A stretch of DNA of 64,000 nt, from NCBI RefSeq assembly GCF_000143415.4, contig NW_003314271.1:2524082-2588081 (forward strand). Reading direction: 5' to 3'. The notes beneath the pieces are model-generated. The model had not been told where the DNA came from and ran no database searches. It worked only from the letters and a program-made list of their open reading frames with translations. Positions 59,090 to 64,000 of the stretch are shown piece by piece. The stretch is from Selaginella moellendorffii. Lineage: Eukaryota; Streptophyta; Lycopodiopsida; Selaginellales; Selaginellaceae. How positions within the stretch are numbered: position 1 is the stretch's first letter; each line of letters starts with the position of its first letter. The position numbers and the translations under genes are program-made.

Positions 59090-62000
59090 CTATCCGTGCG
59101 AGTACTTGACCGCTGGCCTGATGCGCATCCCCTCGAACGCCCCCTCGTCCGCGTTGTAGCAATCCAGCAAGTCCTGCACAGCGTCCTCGTTCCGCACCTC
59201 CACAAACGCGCACAGCTTGGACGAGTCATACTTGTCCCGGAAGAAGGAGACGTGCGACACCACGTAGCTCGGGCTGCCCCGCCCCTTGCGCCTCAGGAAC
59301 CTGTCCAGCACCTCCTTGATCGCCGTCTCCGGGTACTTATCCGGTATCCTATCCACGTACACCGATCTCCTCCTGTCAACCTCCTTGAAAACTCCATTCC
59401 CTCCTCCTCCTCCTCTAGACCTCCCCCGGGAGTCTTGGAGATCAAACTCTGGAGTAACACTCTTGCTGACGGCGGCGGCGGCGGTGGCGATAGTGGCACC
59501 GATAGCACTGCTGCTGCTGCTGTTGTTGTTGTTGATGTTGCTGCTGTGCGGCGTTGGCTCGTCGTCTCGATCGTGCCCGTCTTCCCTGTACATGTCTTCC
59601 AGCTTCGAGTTGAAGTGCGGCTTGAGCCGCATATGGTCGAAGATTTCCTCGTCCCGGCTGTACAGCTCCAGGGCGAGGCGAGCCAGGTCCTCTGAAACGA
59701 ACACAACAAACGCACAGTACTTAGCCTTCACATGCCGCACCTCCGTCACCACCTCGTCCCCTAGCTCCGCCTTCTGCTCGCTCGTCATGTGTTCCAGCAG
59801 CACCGCCCGGAAGATCTTCCGGATGACCGCGTCGGACGAGTTCTCCGGGAGGTGGTCCGCGTACACCGTCTTCTCCGGGTCCGACCGCTGCTTCCTCCTG
59901 CCACCATATCCATCTTCACCTTCGTCACCATCGTCACCACCACCCGGAGCTCGCCGTTTTGGCAGCCGAGGCGTCGGGGACATGTTTCGGTCCGACCGGG
60001 CCCTGTCCAGTGCTGCAAAGCTCCGCTTCTTTTCCACCCCGTCGTTGCTCCGCCCCAGCTCCATCTTCATGTGGCCGAACTCCTCCGGGTGCCGGTTGTG
60101 GAGGTCCAGCATGTACTCGACCAGCTCCGGCGTCGCCAAGTCCACAAACATGCAGCCCCGCGACGGTACGTGACGGATCGCCGTGACGAGCTTGCCGTCC
60201 AGGGACTGGTTTATATGGCTTGCAATCACCTCCTCGAACAGCTTCTTCACTTGGTCCGCGCTCGTGTACTTCCCCAGCTCCGTCAGGTAGAGCGGCTTCA
60301 CTTTCCGCCGCCCGGCATCCGCGAGCAAGTCGGTCCCAAAGTCGTCCCTGTCCCTGTCCGCTACTGCTTTGCCTCGCTGATCTTCCGCCACTAGCATATC
60401 GTAGACTTTCATGGCCGCTGGCGATGGCAGCTCCACCTTGAGCCCGCAGAACAAGTCCCTGTCCGCCGTGTAGATCTGCAGCGTAGCTTCCAGCAGCTCG
60501 TCGCTTGAAAACTCCACGAAGAACGAGTTGCTGTCTTCCGACGCGTACTTGACGTCCGAGACCATGTCTGGCGACTGCTCGAAGCCGGGAGGGAGCTCGC
60601 TGGTCTTTTTCACCCTCTCCCGCAACACATTCTCGAAAATCCCCTTGAGCATGCGGGGTGATGCGTAGTCGGGGCAGTTTGTCACGTAGAGTGGCCGCCT
60701 TGAGAGCTTCCCGTCCTTGCTTTCTCCAGGTGGCGGTATCGACTCTTTAGCAATCTCCATCGCCACTTGGTCAAGCAGCTCCAGAGTTTGCTTCGTGGCC
60801 CGTGCAAGACCGTTTTTCCTCGCACTGCTCAGGCGGAGTCCCACCTTGGCAGATTTTTTGGCGTCACCGTCCAAGACGACACCGACCATTATACTCGTCG
60901 ACTCCTGGATCCTGTCTATGCTGCTGATCTCCTCGCCGTCACCTTGGAGTTTCCGGACCACCGAAGCTACTGACAAGGGGTCGAGCTGTCCGGGATACCA
61001 CAAGATCTTTGAGAAGACACCGCGCTGGACAACGTCTCCCAAAGCTTCTGCGGCTCGCCGAACGAAGTACCTGGCCTCCGCAGAAGGACAACTTTCCGTG
61101 ATGCGCGAAGATAACTTAAGATGCAGAGCTTCTGCATGGAAGAAAAATTGTTTACAGAAGAAAGTTAAAGTGAAAGCCTCCTCACCTTGCTGAGGTTCCA
61201 TGACATCCATCAGAAGAGTGACACCTTCGCAAGTCACCAAGACAAGTAACATCAATCACAACAGCAGGAAAAATAACTGAGTTACTTACCATAATCCTCA
61301 CGCAAGTGTCTCGCGTTTTGTACCGATGGAACCCAGGTTCGTATGTCGGGATCACAACTTCTCACAAACATCTCCGCATACGCCTCGTTCTCATCCTCTC
61401 CAGTAACTATCGTATACTCTTTTCCCTTTCGGTCTGGACTAGAACCAGCTCGCTCCTCCGAGCCTTGATGGTGGTGCTTCGTCACCTCTCCCTTCTCTTT
61501 CCCTTGCATTTTCGCCAACGGATAGTCACCATCTACCTCCGCCCGACCCTTCCGCCCCGCTCTACCATCGTCGTGCTTATCCGCCTCCGCCTCCTTCAAG
61601 CGCTTCCCATTGCTGCCTTTATAGTCCGGCGACCTCTCCCTCTTCTTCTTATCAAAAGCCTCATGCTTCTTACTCGGTTCCACCACCGTCACCTTCTTCC
61701 CTCTCGCATCCTTGGCGTTCTTCTCCACCGGAGGAAGAGGAGGCGGAGGAGGAGGAAGACGCTCTCGCTCCTTCTCCCTCTCCTTGGACCGGCTCCTCAC
61801 TCTCTCCCTGCCACTCTGTCCTCCCCGGCCACCATTCTCCCAGGTGTGCGGGCCCCGGTCCTTGTCACCATCGCGATGGCGACCACCTTTGCTGGTGTCT
61901 AGTCGCGGGAGATAATCGTAGTTGCCACTTCTCCTCGCATAAACACTCTCTCTGTTGTCTCGGGTGTCTCGGTCCCGATGGTCCGCCTCACGGTCCCGAT

Positions 62001-63975
62001 CACGACGTGGTAACCGTTCCCTGTCCTGCTCCTTGTCCCTCTCGTGGTCCCTGTGCCGGTGCCTATCCCTTGCCTTCCCCTCTGCCTCACCACCATTGGA
62101 TTTGGATTTCTTCTCGTCCTCGCCATATCTTTTCCTTCTATCGTAGCTTGCATAGGCCGCCGCTTCTTTTCCACCTTGATCCTCGCTAACCAATTGTCCT
62201 TCCTCCAAGTCCTGCTGCTGGTGCTTGCTATCTCCAGATAAATCCACATTTGGAGCTGAAGGTGGTTTGTCTTCCACTAAAACGTCCTTCTTACTGCTAG
62301 TGACTGGCTCGTCATCGATATTCGATGCTCCATCCTTGAGCCAAGCGAAAGACTCGTCGTCGCCATCCCCGGCCGGAGAGAGTGAGACGAAGCCGTAGAG
62401 GAAATCCTCGTCGGACGAGCTCAGCTCTCCTGGCTCGGCCTCGCTGAGCGCCGACGCAGGGACAAGGTAGAGGTCCGCAAGCCACACTTTATCTTCGTCG
62501 TGGAGAGGTACCACCGCGACCAAAGGACCTTTAAGTGATAGGCCGGGATCATTTCCCGTGCCACCACCAACAAGGAATTCCACCTACAAAAAGCAAGAGG
62601 AGCACAAGTAAGAAAAAAGTTCACAAACACACACACACGCACGCACACGAAAAAGAAGAGAAAATGACAGTTGACGAATCCATATCCTCCCTTACCAGCT
62701 TGTTCAGATTCGGAGACGACGCGCCGGGTGATCTTTGCGTCACTTTGACACCGGGCTCGGCTACGTACTCCTTCACAGCTCCCAGAAATCTACACGCGTA
62801 ATGTTAGAGTACACAAGTAGAAAACACGAAACTTTCAACGAAGAAAACACAAAACCATGGAACAAAAAATGGACAGCACCAAAAACACCAGAAAAAAAAA
62901 GAAGAAAAAAAGCAAAGAAAAACAAAAGAGGTCGTCCAGAGTTCACGTACTTGTCGGTACTGGGGCAGCGTTGCACGGTGAGATCATCCGCCACCTTCCG
63001 GTTCTTAAAGACGTGTTGCCATCCCCTGGAGCATGCGGCCACCATGCTAGGGACTTTAACATCTTGGAAGTTAATCTGTCCTTGCCAGATCACACTCACG
63101 AATTTCGAGTCGTCGAGGGGGTCAGAGTGATCGTGGTGGATCATGGTCTCGCTACTGGCGTTGTTGTTCTTGGTGGCGATGGTGGTGCTGATGGTCGAAT
63201 CCTCGGCAGTAAGAGGAGGAGGAGGAGCGGGCGAGCTCTCCTCCAAGGTGGTAATCGAAGTTTTCTCCTCTCGAGCATCGATAAGATCGATCGAAGAGCA
63301 AAGCTTGTCATGAGATACCTCTAAGTCTGTGGTGTTCTTCGTCGCGTTGTCGCTGGGATGATCGTTCTCGATCGGGAAGAACTCACATAAGTTTCCTGGC
63401 GCGGTGGTGTTCTTGGGTTCTTCCTCTTCCCCCACGCCCGCGCGGCCGTTCGAGTCTACGGCATTGTCGTCCGTCCTCTCGTCGCGAAACAACATCTGGA
63501 AGCTCGTAGATCTAACCAGCGCCGGCGCCGCCGGCCGCTGGGATCTGGGCCACGACGCGGATCGCTGCTGCTCCTTGGCGGCGGCGGTGGCGATGGTGGC
63601 GGAGGAGGAGAGGCGCCACTGCTTGGCATTTAGATCATCATCGTTTTCCTCGCTGGGTGAGGCTGGAAGCAAGCCCCTACATTCGCTGCCGGGCTTCTCC
63701 AGCTGAATCTCTTCTTGACTCGCTTGGATCTCCGGCGCGGCGCCTTGTTCTTGCGCCTCTTCTTCCAAAGCCCTCTTTATTGGCTTCCACTGCTCCACCG
63801 TGTGCGCTAGAAGTGACAATCCCGAGCAAGCGCCCTCCTCTTCCTCCTCCTTGTCGACCTCTCGCGCTGGCGATAGATCTTTCTCCTTTCGATCTTGCTC
63901 CTCGGCAGCCGCGGCGCGAGCCGCCGATGCCTCTGGCGCTAGCGGCTCATCCGCCGGCTCATTCAGATCAAACAT
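59090..63975 (-). CDS. Large RNA-binding protein: SPOC-like, RS-rich, four RRM-like domains
   Basis: Probable nuclear RNA-processing protein. Exons (minus): 62951-63975, 62696-62789, 61290-62583, 61186-61224, 59090-61131; 1497 aa with exact closure. The N-terminal part (MFDLNEPADEP on) is acidic and low complexity. About residues 300-440 resemble a SPOC domain (VIWQGQINFQDVKVPS to LADLYLVPAS), split by two introns. An Arg/Asp/Ser-rich stretch (RHRDHERDKEQDRERLPRRD) follows. The C-terminal half has four RRM-like folds with RNP2/RNP1 pairs PLYVTNCP/SFFVEFS, PLYLTEL/CMFVDLA, TVYADHL/CAFVVFV and SVYVDRI/CAFVEVR. RRM plus SPOC recalls FPA/Spen proteins, though in reversed order. The frame stays open upstream to the window edge, so the true start may be beyond 64000. 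Confidence 0.85.
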
Positions 63976-64000
63976 CTCTTCCTCTTTCTCCAGCGCCTCT

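Overview
The window looks like nuclear DNA of a land plant. The genes are spliced and belong to plant families: Dof/CDF, TCP, CRF-type AP2/ERF, PLS-type PPR, HAK/KUP and BOR. Introns are very short (mostly 47-90 nt) with plain GT-AG ends, and glutamine, histidine and alanine runs are common. This compactness plus TE-rich, AT-rich blocks fits a lycophyte such as Selaginella. The species is an inference; nothing here proves it. All gene models were built by hand, joining open frames at GT/AG sites. Every multi-exon model called intact closes in frame.

Layout. 1-8000: a cycling-Dof factor (+), an LPA1-type P-loop NTPase (-) and a SURF2-domain nuclear protein (-). 8000-15000: a BOR borate exporter (-), with a truncated intron-containing copy of it 4 kb downstream, separated by AT-rich repeat DNA. 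15500-22000: a dense block with a protein tyrosine phosphatase (-), a kinase-fold-like protein (+), a PPR protein (-) and the 39 kDa subunit of complex I (+). Two head-to-head pairs there share promoters of 134 and 69 bp. 22400-40050: TCP factor (-), Rab6/RABH GTPase (+), LEA-like hydrophilic protein (+), secreted cysteine-rich GPI-type protein (-), CRF-type ERF (-), YGL/LRDR protein (-), an uncertain small gene (-) and a HAK/KUP potassium transporter (+).

40050-58600 is AT-rich and transposon-dominated. It holds a decayed Ty3/gypsy element, two Helitron-like 3' termini, RPA1-like pieces, and broken multi-exon fragments of ordinary host genes (ARP5, an acyl-activating enzyme, a purple acid phosphatase) between simple repeats and an assembly gap. 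The best reading is a Helitron-type gene-capture zone. 58600-64000 returns to genic DNA: a small lysine-tailed protein (+) and a large SPOC-like/RS-rich/four-RRM RNA-binding protein (-), whose 5' end may lie beyond the window.

No operon-like functional system is present. The genes are independent housekeeping and regulatory loci. The two shared promoters and the captured-fragment zone are the main points of organisational interest.
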